Assembly (NCBI GenBank): GCA_005777415.1
Contig: SXMI01000290.1
Location: 1-18,049 of the forward strand
DNA from: Actinomycetota bacterium
GTDB lineage: Bacteria; Actinomycetota; Acidimicrobiia; Acidimicrobiales; Microtrichaceae
Direction of reading: 5' to 3'
DNA length: 18,049 nt
Shown here: positions 6,564 to 12,753 of the stretch, one piece after another
Layout of the letters: each line of letters starts with the position of its first letter
How positions within the stretch are numbered: the first letter of the stretch is position 1
Program-made: the position numbers and the translations under genes
Notes under the pieces: generated by a model
Databases searched by the model: none
What the model was told of the DNA's origin: nothing
The model's input: only the letters and a program-made list of their open reading frames with translations

Positions 6564-7127
6564 TCAGGGCTCGAGCAGCGCATCACCGAACTGACGGAGC
6601 AGCCGCCCGTCGGGCGCGAACCGCTCGAACCACTCGGCCTCGTCCTCCAGCATTCGCTCGAACCGCTCGGCGGCGTCGTAGCGGTGGGCGCTCGACGCGA
6701 ACAGCCGTCGGCCCATTCCCTCGGAGGCGATGCCGATGGCGCCCGCCCGCTCCAGGAACTCCCGGGGGTCGGCCGAGCGGGGCAGCTCGAAGCTGAACGA
6801 CGCCACGTGGCCGTGTTCGACCACCTCCACCAACTCGAGTGTCCCCGGTTCGACCTCGACGGCCACCACCACGTCGCCGAGGCCGACGTGGTGGACCAGG
6901 AACGGCACGTTGGCGATCCGGAACCGGCCCTGGCCGAGTGGAACGGCCCACACGCACTCCGAGGGGATCTCCGGATGCTCCAGCGGGATCCGGAGGTGGA
7001 CGTGCTCCGTGGCCCGGGTCGGGTGCTCCCCCGACGGTTCGCCACCGGTCGCCCCGGATCCGGTCGTCTGGTCGGAGTCCCCAGCGGTGGGGCTCGGGGA
7101 CTGCTCGGGTCGGTCGGTCGGTGTCAC
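6564..7127 (-). CDS. DUF4265-like protein
   Basis: A 187-residue product starting at GTG 7127, with GAGGT about five bases upstream. The first 38 residues are Ser/Thr/Gly/Pro-rich and probably disordered. The rest follows the DUF4265 pattern: VHLRIPL, a SECVWAVPLGQGRFRIANVP block, FLVHHVGLGDVVVAVEVEPG, then VVEHGHVASFSFELP, and a C-terminal helical part with an Arg/Glu-rich tail (YDAAERFERMLEDEAEWFERF). The family has no established biochemical role that I know. There is no signal peptide or membrane helix, so it is likely cytosolic. It is divergent from the SDR gene across a 141-base region holding two inverted repeats, and convergent with the 4985 gene. Confidence 0.7.
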   Translation of the reverse strand: MTPTDRPEQSPSPTAGDSDQTTGSGATGGEPSGEHPTRATEHVHLRIPLEHPEIPSECVWAVPLGQGRFRIANVPFLVHHVGLGDVVVAVEVEPGTLELVEVVEHGHVASFSFELPRSADPREFLERAGAIGIASEGMGRRLFASSAHRYDAAERFERMLEDEAEWFERFAPDGRLLRQFGDALLEP

Positions 7128-7171
7128 GGCTACCTCGGTTCATCGTCGTGAGGCCGCTGCGGCCGATCCAC

Positions 7172-7216
7172 CCGCCCTGCGGGCGGCGTGTCCGACCAGC
7201 GTGCGCCCGACGGGCG
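7172..7216. promoter_or_regulatory. Two inverted repeats in the divergent DUF4265/SDR region
   Basis: CCGCCC (7172-7177) faces GGGCGG (7181-7186) around three bases, and CGCCCG (7204-7209) faces CGGGCG (7211-7216) around one base. The second has the geometry of a dimeric operator. Their place between divergent starts suggests control of one or both genes. Confidence 0.35.
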
Positions 7217-7256
7217 GTCGCTGTCAGCGGGCACGTGTCCCCGCACCGGGGCCGGG

Positions 7257-7262
7257 TAGCGT
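7257..7262 (+). promoter_or_regulatory. Leaderless -10 element for the SDR gene
   Basis: TAGCGT lies six bases before ATG 7269. The context GGGTAGCGTGCCGCC closely resembles GGGTACCGTTCGGCC before queC. No ribosome binding site is visible. Confidence 0.5.
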
Positions 7263-7268
7263 GCCGCC

Positions 7269-8054
7269 ATGGACCAACCCAGGATCGATCTCCGCGGCGC
7301 GCGGGTCATGGTGACGGGAGCCAGCGGAGGGCTCGGTGCGGCGATCTGCTCGGAGCTCGCCCGTCGCGGCGCCGAGCTGGTACTCACCGCCCGCCGCCGG
7401 GAACTGCTGGTCGATCTGGCGGCGCGGACCGGTGGCGAGGTCGTGGTCGCCGACCTGGCCGACCGGCTCGACGTGGACCGACTGACCGAGGAGGCCCTCG
7501 GCTGCGACGTCCTGGTGCTCAACGCCGGCATCGGCAACGACGGTCCGCTCGAGGAGGCCACGGCCGATGGCGCCGACCTGGTCCTGGACGTCAACCTGCG
7601 GGCCCCGATCCAGATGTCGCTGGCGTTCGTGCAGCATGCGCTGGCCGAGCGCCGGCGGGCGGCCCTCGTGACCGTGGGGTCGCTCTCGGGCATCGTCGCC
7701 ACCCCCAACACCCGCATGTACAACGCCACGAAGTTCGGGTTGCGCGGCTTCACCCTGTCGCTGCACCAGGACCTGTTGGGCACGTCGGTCCACGCCTCGC
7801 TGGTGGCCCCGGGGTTCATCCGTGACGCCGGCATGTTCGCGGAGAACGACATCGAACTGCCCCCGGGCGTCCGGACGAAGTCCCCCCAGGACGTGGCCGA
7901 CGCCGTGGTCAGAGCCGTCGAGTCCGGCGACGCCGAGGTGTTCGCCGCCCCGCCCGAGCTCCGGGCGGTGGCCAAGTTCTCCGGTCTCCTGCCCGGCCTG
8001 TCGGCCTCGATCCAGCGCCGCCTCGGCGTGTCGGAGCGGACCTCCAGCCGCTGA
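7269..8054 (+). CDS. Classical short-chain dehydrogenase/reductase (SDR)
   Basis: A 261-residue product, the usual length for a classical SDR. It has the nucleotide-binding TGASGGLG (16-23), the NAG motif (85-87) in LVLNAGIGNDG, catalytic S138 in VGSLSG, and YNATK with Y151 and K155. The Arg residues after the second beta strand (TARRRELL) favour NADP(H) over NAD(H). Such enzymes reduce carbonyls or oxidise alcohols; the substrate cannot be read from the sequence. The tail after about 230 (KFSGLLPGLSASIQRRLG) resembles the C-terminus of lipid- or ketone-acting SDRs. ATG 7269 directly precedes the Rossmann fold and has a leaderless-type -10. The membrane-protein gene downstream has its own candidate promoter, so the two may not form an operon. 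Confidence 0.93.
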   Translation: MDQPRIDLRGARVMVTGASGGLGAAICSELARRGAELVLTARRRELLVDLAARTGGEVVVADLADRLDVDRLTEEALGCDVLVLNAGIGNDGPLEEATADGADLVLDVNLRAPIQMSLAFVQHALAERRRAALVTVGSLSGIVATPNTRMYNATKFGLRGFTLSLHQDLLGTSVHASLVAPGFIRDAGMFAENDIELPPGVRTKSPQDVADAVVRAVESGDAEVFAAPPELRAVAKFSGLLPGLSASIQRRLGVSERTSSR

Positions 8055-8159
8055 GTCGCCGCCTGTCCGGCATCCCCATCGGGCTGCGGCGGACACGCCA
8101 CCGGGGGCCGGGACGTCGCCCGGGGCCATTCGGTCCGACGCGGTGGCCCAGTCCTGCGC

Positions 8160-8165
8160 GACGAT
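8160..8165 (+). promoter_or_regulatory. Putative leaderless -10 for the 8173 gene
   Basis: GACGAT lies seven bases before ATG 8173, in a string (GCGACGATGCC) almost identical to that before GTG 4016. Confidence 0.35.
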
Positions 8166-8172
8166 GCCCGGC

Positions 8173-8667
8173 ATGAATGACATGACAGCCGGTCTGGGCG
8201 GTGCCATCGCGATGCAGATCGTGATCTCGCTCGTCGTGGCCGGTGTGATCTCGGTGGCGGTGATCTGGTTCGTCCGCCGGTCGCTGTTCGGCCGGAGTCG
8301 CGGGAAGCAGGAGCAGATCAACCAGCTGCAGACCACCGGAGCCAAGGCCCGGGCGATGATCACGGCCGTGCAGCCGACCGGGATGATCGTGAACCACATC
8401 TACCTGCGCAGCGTCGTTCGCTTCCGGCTCGAACCGCTCGACGGCTCGCCGCCGTTCGACACCGAGAAGACGATGATGCTGGCGCAGACGAACATGCCCC
8501 AGATCGGTGACCTGTGGCCCGCCTGGTACGAGCCGACCAACCCGCAGCAGTGCGCAGTGGCCCAGGTGAACGCGCTGACGACCGATCAGATCCCGATGTT
8601 CCGGGAGTTCGGGATCCCGCACCCCCTCGACCGGGGTGAGCCGGCACCGCCGCCCCCGGCGACCTGA
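8173..8667 (+). CDS. Single-pass membrane protein of unknown function (164 aa)
   Basis: An N-terminal hydrophobic helix (about 12-34, IAMQIVISLVVAGVISVAVI) is followed by Arg/Arg/Lys residues, so the C-terminal domain is predicted to lie on the cytoplasmic side. The soluble part (about 45-150) has alternating beta-type segments: AKARAMITAVQPTGMIVNHI, SVVRFRLEPLDGSPPFDTEKTMML, MPQIGDLWPAWYEPTNPQQCAVAQ. This resembles small one-helix proteins in actinobacteria whose cytosolic domain is a compact beta-barrel of unknown role. It ends in a Pro-rich tail. ATG 8173 is preferred over ATG 8164, which would overlap the proposed -10 hexamer. No functional partner is evident: the SDR lies upstream and queC starts 81 bases downstream with its own promoter-like sequence. 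Confidence 0.75.
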   Translation: MNDMTAGLGGAIAMQIVISLVVAGVISVAVIWFVRRSLFGRSRGKQEQINQLQTTGAKARAMITAVQPTGMIVNHIYLRSVVRFRLEPLDGSPPFDTEKTMMLAQTNMPQIGDLWPAWYEPTNPQQCAVAQVNALTTDQIPMFREFGIPHPLDRGEPAPPPPAT

Positions 8668-8735
8668 GTCGGAGCGAGGCCGCGTGAGCGGACCGGGGCC
8701 GCGCCCTCGCTGACGGTCCCGGACCGCGACCGGGG

Positions 8736-8741
8736 TACCGT
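8736..8741 (+). promoter_or_regulatory. Leaderless -10 element for the que operon
   Basis: TACCGT lies six bases before GTG 8748. A CTGACG-like string about 20 bases upstream is a weak -35 candidate. No preQ1-type riboswitch was recognised, and at this spacing there is no room for a leader. Confidence 0.5.
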
Positions 8742-8747
8742 TCGGCC

Positions 8748-9479
8748 GTGGTTGGTGCAGCGGTGGTCCTGGTCTCGGGCGGGCTCGACTCGGCCACGGC
8801 GCTGGCCTGGGCCGTCGACCGGGGTCTGGACTGCCACGCGCTCAGCTTCCGCTACGGCCAGCGGCATGCCGTCGAGCTCGAGGCGGCGGCCCGGGTGGTG
8901 GCGGATCAGGAGCGCCGCAGCGGGGTGCAGGTGCGCCACGAGGTCCTCGACCTGGACCTGGGTCGCTTCGGCGGATCGTCGCTGACCACCTCCGACCCGG
9001 TGCCCCGGCACGCCGACGTCGCCGAGGTGGCTGCCGCTGCGGCCGAGTCCATCCCGACGACCTACGTCCCGGCGCGCAACACCGTGTTCCTGAGCCTGGC
9101 GCTGGCCTGGGCCGAGGTGCTCGGCGCCGCCGACATCGTGATCGGCGTCAACGCCGTCGCCTACTCCGGCTACCCGGACTGTCGACCCGAGTTCCTGAGG
9201 GCCTTCGAGTCGGTCGCGAACCTCGCCACCCGCGCCGCGGTCCAGGACGGCGTGCGCACCACCGTGCACGCGCCGCTGGTGTCGCTCACCAAGGGCGAGA
9301 TCGTCACGCTCGGGGTGTCGCTCGGTGTCGACTACTCGATCACGACCTCGTGCTACGACCCCGATCCCACCGGAGCGGCCTGCGGGACCTGCGATTCGTG
9401 CCTGCTCCGGGCCGCCGGGTTCGAGGCGGCGGGAGTCGCCGACCCGACCCGCTACGCCGCCCTCGACGGACCGGGCTGA
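8748..9479 (+). CDS. queC: 7-cyano-7-deazaguanine (preQ0) synthase QueC
   Basis: QueC converts 7-carboxy-7-deazaguanine to preQ0 using ATP and ammonia. The 243-residue product has the ATP-binding PP-loop SGGLDSAT (10-17), followed by the QueC-type FRYGQRHAVELEAA. PTTYVPARNTVFLSLAL and IVIGVNAVAYSGYPDCRPEF in the middle are highly characteristic of the family. Four Cys near the C-terminus (C202, C212, C215, C218 in CYDPDPTGAACGTCDSC) form the zinc site. GTG 8748 is the start: it lies just before the first beta strand and six bases after a -10-like TACCGT. It leads a tight operon; the stop is two bases before the queE ATG. Confidence 0.97.
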   Translation: MVGAAVVLVSGGLDSATALAWAVDRGLDCHALSFRYGQRHAVELEAAARVVADQERRSGVQVRHEVLDLDLGRFGGSSLTTSDPVPRHADVAEVAAAAAESIPTTYVPARNTVFLSLALAWAEVLGAADIVIGVNAVAYSGYPDCRPEFLRAFESVANLATRAAVQDGVRTTVHAPLVSLTKGEIVTLGVSLGVDYSITTSCYDPDPTGAACGTCDSCLLRAAGFEAAGVADPTRYAALDGPG

Positions 9480-9481
9480 GC

Positions 9482-10132
9482 ATGGCCTACCGGGTGGTCG
9501 AACTGTTCCCCACGCTCCAGGGCGAGGGCACGCACGCCGGCCGGGCCGCGGTCTTCTGCCGCTTCACCGGGTGCAACCTCTGGTCCGGGAGGGAGGAGCA
9601 CCGGGCCACCGCGATCTGCCGATTCTGCGACACCGACTTCGTCGGGACCGGTGGTCCCGGGGGCGGCGTGTTCCCCGACGCTGCCGCGCTGGCCGATGCA
9701 GTCGCCCGGTGCTGGGCCGACGGGTTCGGGTCCGGCGGCGACCCCTATGTCGTGTGCACCGGCGGGGAGCCGTTGCTCCAGCTCGACCCGGCGCTGATCG
9801 ACGAGTTCCACGGCCGGGGGCTCACGGTCGCGGTCGAGACCAACGGGACCCTGCCGGTTCCCGCCGGCGTCGACTGGGTGTGCGTCAGCCCGAAGGCCGA
9901 CGCCGAGGTGGTCGTCGACCGGGCCGACGAGGTCAAGGTCGTCGTCCCGCAGGATCGGGGCGACCCCGAGCGATGGTCCGGGATCGAGACCGACCACCGC
10001 CTGGTCCAGCCGATGGACGACCCCGACCCGGCCGTGGCCCGGGCGAACACCGACTGGGCCGTGCGCTACTGCCGGGAGCACCCCCGGTGGCGCCTGAGCC
10101 TGCAGACCCACAAGTATCTGGGCATCCCCTGA
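9482..10132 (+). CDS. queE: 7-carboxy-7-deazaguanine synthase QueE (radical SAM)
   Basis: QueE is a radical SAM enzyme that contracts 6-carboxytetrahydropterin to 7-carboxy-7-deazaguanine. The 216-residue product begins AYRVVELFPTLQGEGTHAGR, a family hallmark. It carries the variant cluster motif C-x14-C-x2-C (C31, C46, C49) rather than CX3CX2C, a known feature of some QueE proteins. CTGGEPLLQ is the SAM-binding GGEP motif, followed by VETNGT and VSPKAD. The C-terminal LQTHKYLGIP is also typical. ATG 9482 starts two bases after the queC stop, so translation is probably coupled. The frame stays open upstream within queC, but that part is not QueE-like. Confidence 0.96.
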   Translation: MAYRVVELFPTLQGEGTHAGRAAVFCRFTGCNLWSGREEHRATAICRFCDTDFVGTGGPGGGVFPDAAALADAVARCWADGFGSGGDPYVVCTGGEPLLQLDPALIDEFHGRGLTVAVETNGTLPVPAGVDWVCVSPKADAEVVVDRADEVKVVVPQDRGDPERWSGIETDHRLVQPMDDPDPAVARANTDWAVRYCREHPRWRLSLQTHKYLGIP

Positions 10133-10152
10133 GCCGAGTCGGGAGCGAGCCG

Positions 10153-10536
10153 GTGGAGATCTTCAAGGAGTTCCGGGTCGAGGCCGCGCACCTGCTGCCG
10201 AACGTGCCCGAGGGACACAAGTGCCGGCGCCTGCACGGCCACTCGTTCCGGATCGCCGTCCATGTGGCCGGCGAGGTCGGCGAGTCGACGGGGTGGGTCT
10301 GCGACTTCGCGGAGCTGACGGCGGCCTTCCAGCCGTTGTTCGATCAGCTCGACCACCGGTACCTGAACGAGGTGCCGGGTCTGGACAACCCGACCAGCGA
10401 GCGGCTCGCCGAGTGGGTCTGGGACCGGCTGGTGGACCAGCTCCCCGGGTTGAGCCGGGTCGTGGTGCACGAGACCTGCACCAGTGGGTGCGAGCACCGC
10501 GGCTCCACCCGACCGCAGCACCCGCACCCGACCTGA
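10153..10536 (+). CDS. queD: 6-carboxy-5,6,7,8-tetrahydropterin synthase QueD
   Basis: QueD makes 6-carboxytetrahydropterin from dihydroneopterin triphosphate, the step before QueE. The 127-residue product (normal size) has the zinc ligands H13, H28 and H30 (in AAHLLP and LHGHSF), catalytic C24 in GHKCRRLHGH, the D67-H68 pair in LDHRYLN, PTSERLAEW, and E107 in VVHETCTSG for pterin binding. GTG 10153 follows a GGGAG ribosome site by about eight bases and lies 20 bases after queE, so it is the third gene of the operon. The GTP cyclohydrolase that feeds QueD and the enzymes that use preQ0 (queF/tgt/queA/queG or a DNA-modification system) are not in the window. Two hairpins follow the stop. Confidence 0.96.
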   Translation: MEIFKEFRVEAAHLLPNVPEGHKCRRLHGHSFRIAVHVAGEVGESTGWVCDFAELTAAFQPLFDQLDHRYLNEVPGLDNPTSERLAEWVWDRLVDQLPGLSRVVVHETCTSGCEHRGSTRPQHPHPT

Positions 10537-10581
10537 GCCCCGGGGCCCACGGGCCCCGGGGCGAACGGCGCACCCGTTCGC
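10537..10581. terminator. Paired hairpins between queD and the ARPP-1 gene
   Basis: GCCCCGGGGCCC (10537-10548) pairs with GGGCCCCGGGGC (10551-10562), a perfect 12-bp stem with a two-base centre. GCGAACGG (10561-10568) pairs with CCGTTCGC (10574-10581) around five bases. The gene stops are 10536 (plus) and 10583 (minus), so the pair probably ends both transcripts. Confidence 0.65.
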
Positions 10582-10582
10582 G

Positions 10583-11518
10583 TCAGGCAGCCAGGGCGAA
10601 CGCACTGGCGTGCAGGACGTTCGAGTCCCAGGTCAGGATCTGGCCCTGGACCCGACGGGACTGCAGGTGGTGCTCCTCGCCGAGCCCGACGCCCGGGGCG
10701 ACCGTGCGTTCGGCGCGCTGCACCCGCTCCAGGAACCGCAGGGCCCGGTCGAGCGATGGACGCCCGGTGACCTCGTCGGGTGCGTCGAGCAGGATGCCGC
10801 GGACCAGCGGCGTCCACTGCGCTCGGAGCAGTTCGGGCGAGCCGAACAACTCGACGGCCACGACCTGCTTGCCGTGGCACACCACCACACCGCACTGTCC
10901 GGGCAGTGGCCCGCGTCGGGTGAGGTCCTCCAGCGCACGTCGCCGGTGGTCGTCGCGCTCCAGGACCTGATCGGCATCGGCCACGTTCCGCGTCGGTGAC
11001 TCGAGGAAGCAGGCGTGGAGGGTCTCGTCGACCCCGGCCCAGACCGCTGACTGGTCGCTGTGCTTGGCGCCGAATCGCTCGACGTGGTCCCGGACGCCGC
11101 GCTGCTTGTTCCGCCGGACCCCCCGGGGTGCGAACGACCTGCCCTTGCGGAACTCGCGACCACCGGACCACCGGCCGGCCTCGACGCAGGACACCGGGAC
11201 CTCCAGGGTGCTGCCGGGGGGAACGACCACGCTCACGTTGAACGTCCGCTGCTGCAGCCCACCCCGGATGGTCTCACCCTCGACGAGCAGGACCGGGTCG
11301 GCACCGGGGTTCGTCACCCGGATGGTGGGCACCGAGGCCGACTCGATCTCGGCGACCTCGAGCGCAGCGCCGTCACCGGTCAGGACGCGGGGCGCGTCCA
11401 GGCCCGGCAGGAAGATCGGGATCAGCGTGACGCCGCCCCGGGTGATGCCCCGGCCCCGGGCGCTCCGGGAGAGCAGGCCGATGGGGGGCGGGGGAGTGGG
11501 GGCGGGTGGGGTGAGCAT
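10583..11518 (-). CDS. ARPP-1-type domain protein
   Basis: A 311-residue product from ATG 11518, with GAGGAG about five bases upstream. Residues about 73-113 read VLLVEGETIRGGLQQRTFNVSVVVPPGSTLEVPVSC..., ending VEAGRW, which is the signature region of the ARPP-1 domain (ARG and rhodanese-phosphatase-superfamily-associated protein). The domain extends to the C-terminus, with SGGREFRKGRSFAPRGVRRNKQRG, CGVVVCHGKQVVAVELFGSPELL and SHxL-type beta strands. The N-terminus is a short Pro-rich segment. No signal peptide is evident. The family was named for its genomic association with ADP-ribosylglycohydrolase and phosphatase genes, but its biochemical activity is not established as far as I know, and none of those partners is nearby. 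It is convergent with queD. A 38-bp element upstream is shared with the VWA gene. Confidence 0.82.
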   Translation of the reverse strand: MLTPPAPTPPPPIGLLSRSARGRGITRGGVTLIPIFLPGLDAPRVLTGDGAALEVAEIESASVPTIRVTNPGADPVLLVEGETIRGGLQQRTFNVSVVVPPGSTLEVPVSCVEAGRWSGGREFRKGRSFAPRGVRRNKQRGVRDHVERFGAKHSDQSAVWAGVDETLHACFLESPTRNVADADQVLERDDHRRRALEDLTRRGPLPGQCGVVVCHGKQVVAVELFGSPELLRAQWTPLVRGILLDAPDEVTGRPSLDRALRFLERVQRAERTVAPGVGLGEEHHLQSRRVQGQILTWDSNVLHASAFALAA

Positions 11519-11595
11519 GATGACTCCTCGGATGGTCGTCCGACGGGACCGACAGGGCCCATCGGGGGCCGCTCCTCCGGCGGCCTCATCACAAC

Positions 11596-11633
11596 GGAGT
11601 CAGGGTGTGCGCTCGTGTGACACCCCCGTCCGG
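11596..11633 (-). promoter_or_regulatory. Shared 38-bp upstream element, copy B (ARPP-1 gene)
   Basis: This element lies 78 bases upstream of the ARPP-1 start. It matches 2109-2146 at 33 of 38 positions, with an identical 16-base core at 11611-11626 (GCTCGTGTGACACCCC). The flanks GGAGTC and CCGG are also kept. Confidence 0.5.
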
Positions 11634-11644
11634 TCCCGGACGCG

Positions 11645-11708
11645 GGACGTCCCGGGCACGGGGCCCGGGACGTCCGTGAGGGTTGGTGTCGGCCGCGGTC
11701 CGGCCGAC
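11645..11708 (-). terminator. Paired hairpins after the orphan lipoprotein gene
   Basis: GTCGGCCG (11688-11695) pairs with CGGCCGAC (11701-11708) around five bases. GGACGTCCCGGGC (11645-11657) pairs with GCCCGGGACGTCC (11663-11675), a perfect 13-bp stem around five bases. They begin 12 bases beyond the lipoprotein stop and should stop read-through towards ARPP-1. Confidence 0.6.
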
Positions 11709-11720
11709 GGGTGGTCGGGC

Positions 11721-12593
11721 TCAGGCCTGACCGGTCTGGAAGGAGTAGGTGTGCTGACCGTCGGCTCCCGAGAAGGTCTGCGTGAAGTTCTTGGTGCCGG
11801 TCATCGTGAAGATGCCGCCGCCCTGCACGTCCGGCGGGACGTCGACGACGGGGATCGCGATGTTCGGGATCGTGACGCTGGAGAGCAGCGAGTTGAGCGT
11901 GTTGCCCAGGGTGCCTCCGGCGCCGATGCCCACGAACACCGCCCCGCCGAGCACGTCGTCGCACAGCCCCAGGCAGGGGATGTTGGAGACGATCACGTTG
12001 AAGAGCGACCCGATGTTGTTGAAGAGGGCGTCGAGCACCAGGTTGATGATCGCCTGCTCGCTGCTCGGCAGCGTGGCCGTGGCGAGGAGGCTGTTCAGCA
12101 CGTTCTTGAACGTGGTGGCCAGACCGTTCGCACCGGTCGTGAGCGAGTTGATCGTGTCCTCCTCGGCGGCCCAGGTGTAGGTGCCGAAGACCGTCAGCTT
12201 GTTGCTCGAGTTGAACACGTCGAGGACGTCGAGCGGCTTGATGTTGTTGAACGTCACCGCAGCCTGCTGGCCACCCGAGAGGGCGTTGGTCTCACCCTCG
12301 CTCAGGCCGTTGACCTTGTCGCCGGTCACGACCCAGGTCTCGGCCGAGTTGGCCTGACCGATGGTGACCTTGAAGGCGATCTGGATCAGGTAGGCCTCGT
12401 CGTCGCAGTTGGGGATCGCCACGCAGGCGCCGAAGACACGGACCTCGTCCTGGGAGTCGTTCGAGGTGATGCTCGTCGCCTTGAGCGACCAGTTCTTGGA
12501 CACCGGCGCCGGCGGCGGCACGCACGCAGCGGCGATCAGTCCGATCGCCGCCACCAGACCGACCACGGCCACCTTCACGGAACGACCCCTCAT
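11721..12593 (-). CDS. Orphan exported lipoprotein (290 aa)
   Basis: ATG 12593 is chosen over an upstream in-frame ATG (12653) because AGGGAG lies about six bases before it and a typical lipoprotein signal follows at once: MRGRSVK, a hydrophobic core, then IGLIAAAC with a lipidated Cys near residue 24. The mature part is unlike the rest of the window: low in charge, rich in Asn, Ser, Thr, Val and Ile, with regular stretches such as NSLLATATLP, LFNNIGSLFNVIVSNIP and GTLGNTLNSLLSSVTIPNIAIPVVDVP. Two Cys pairs (ACVAIPNC and PCLGLC) could form disulfides. The ending TFSGADGQHTYSFQTGQA is beta-like. I do not recognise the family; a secreted beta-rich or surface-layer-associated protein is a guess. 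Its codons are somewhat richer in AAC and AAG than the neighbours because of composition. Confidence 0.72.
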   Translation of the reverse strand: MRGRSVKVAVVGLVAAIGLIAAACVPPPAPVSKNWSLKATSITSNDSQDEVRVFGACVAIPNCDDEAYLIQIAFKVTIGQANSAETWVVTGDKVNGLSEGETNALSGGQQAAVTFNNIKPLDVLDVFNSSNKLTVFGTYTWAAEEDTINSLTTGANGLATTFKNVLNSLLATATLPSSEQAIINLVLDALFNNIGSLFNVIVSNIPCLGLCDDVLGGAVFVGIGAGGTLGNTLNSLLSSVTIPNIAIPVVDVPPDVQGGGIFTMTGTKNFTQTFSGADGQHTYSFQTGQA

Positions 12594-12662
12594 GACAACT
12601 CCCTCGTTCAGTGGTCGGACCGATTCCCGACCGCCCATGGCGCACGTACGCATCGAACGTGA

Positions 12663-12721
12663 CCCTGTTCACCTTACGGACGCGCCCGTGTCGCGTCCAG
12701 AACTTCCGAACCTTGTTCACC
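12663..12721 (-). promoter_or_regulatory. Candidate control region of the orphan lipoprotein gene
   Basis: On the plus strand CCCTGTTCACC (12663-12673) and CCTTGTTCACC (12711-12721) form a direct repeat 48 bases apart with one mismatch. Between them GGACGCG (12678-12684) faces CGCGTCC (12692-12698) with a seven-base spacer, a perfect inverted repeat. The inverted repeat could be an operator for the lipoprotein gene or a weak terminator for the epoxide hydrolase gene (stop at 12754). The repeated GGTGAACA (minus strand) could be a -35 box, with TACGTG 18 bases further on. Confidence 0.35.
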
Positions 12722-12753
12722 CGCTCCACACCTGCTGGTCGGGCGGTTCCCAC

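Noticed and set aside
7224..8399. 391-codon open frame on the minus strand
   Set aside because: It is antisense to the SDR gene, whose catalytic motifs are complete.
8668..8747. Possible preQ1 riboswitch before queC
   Set aside because: The region is GC-rich without the A-rich tail of that riboswitch, and the -10 hexamer lies six bases before the start, leaving no leader.
11064..12662. 532-codon open frame on the plus strand
   Set aside because: It runs antisense across two genes and the hairpin terminators between them; no domain is visible.
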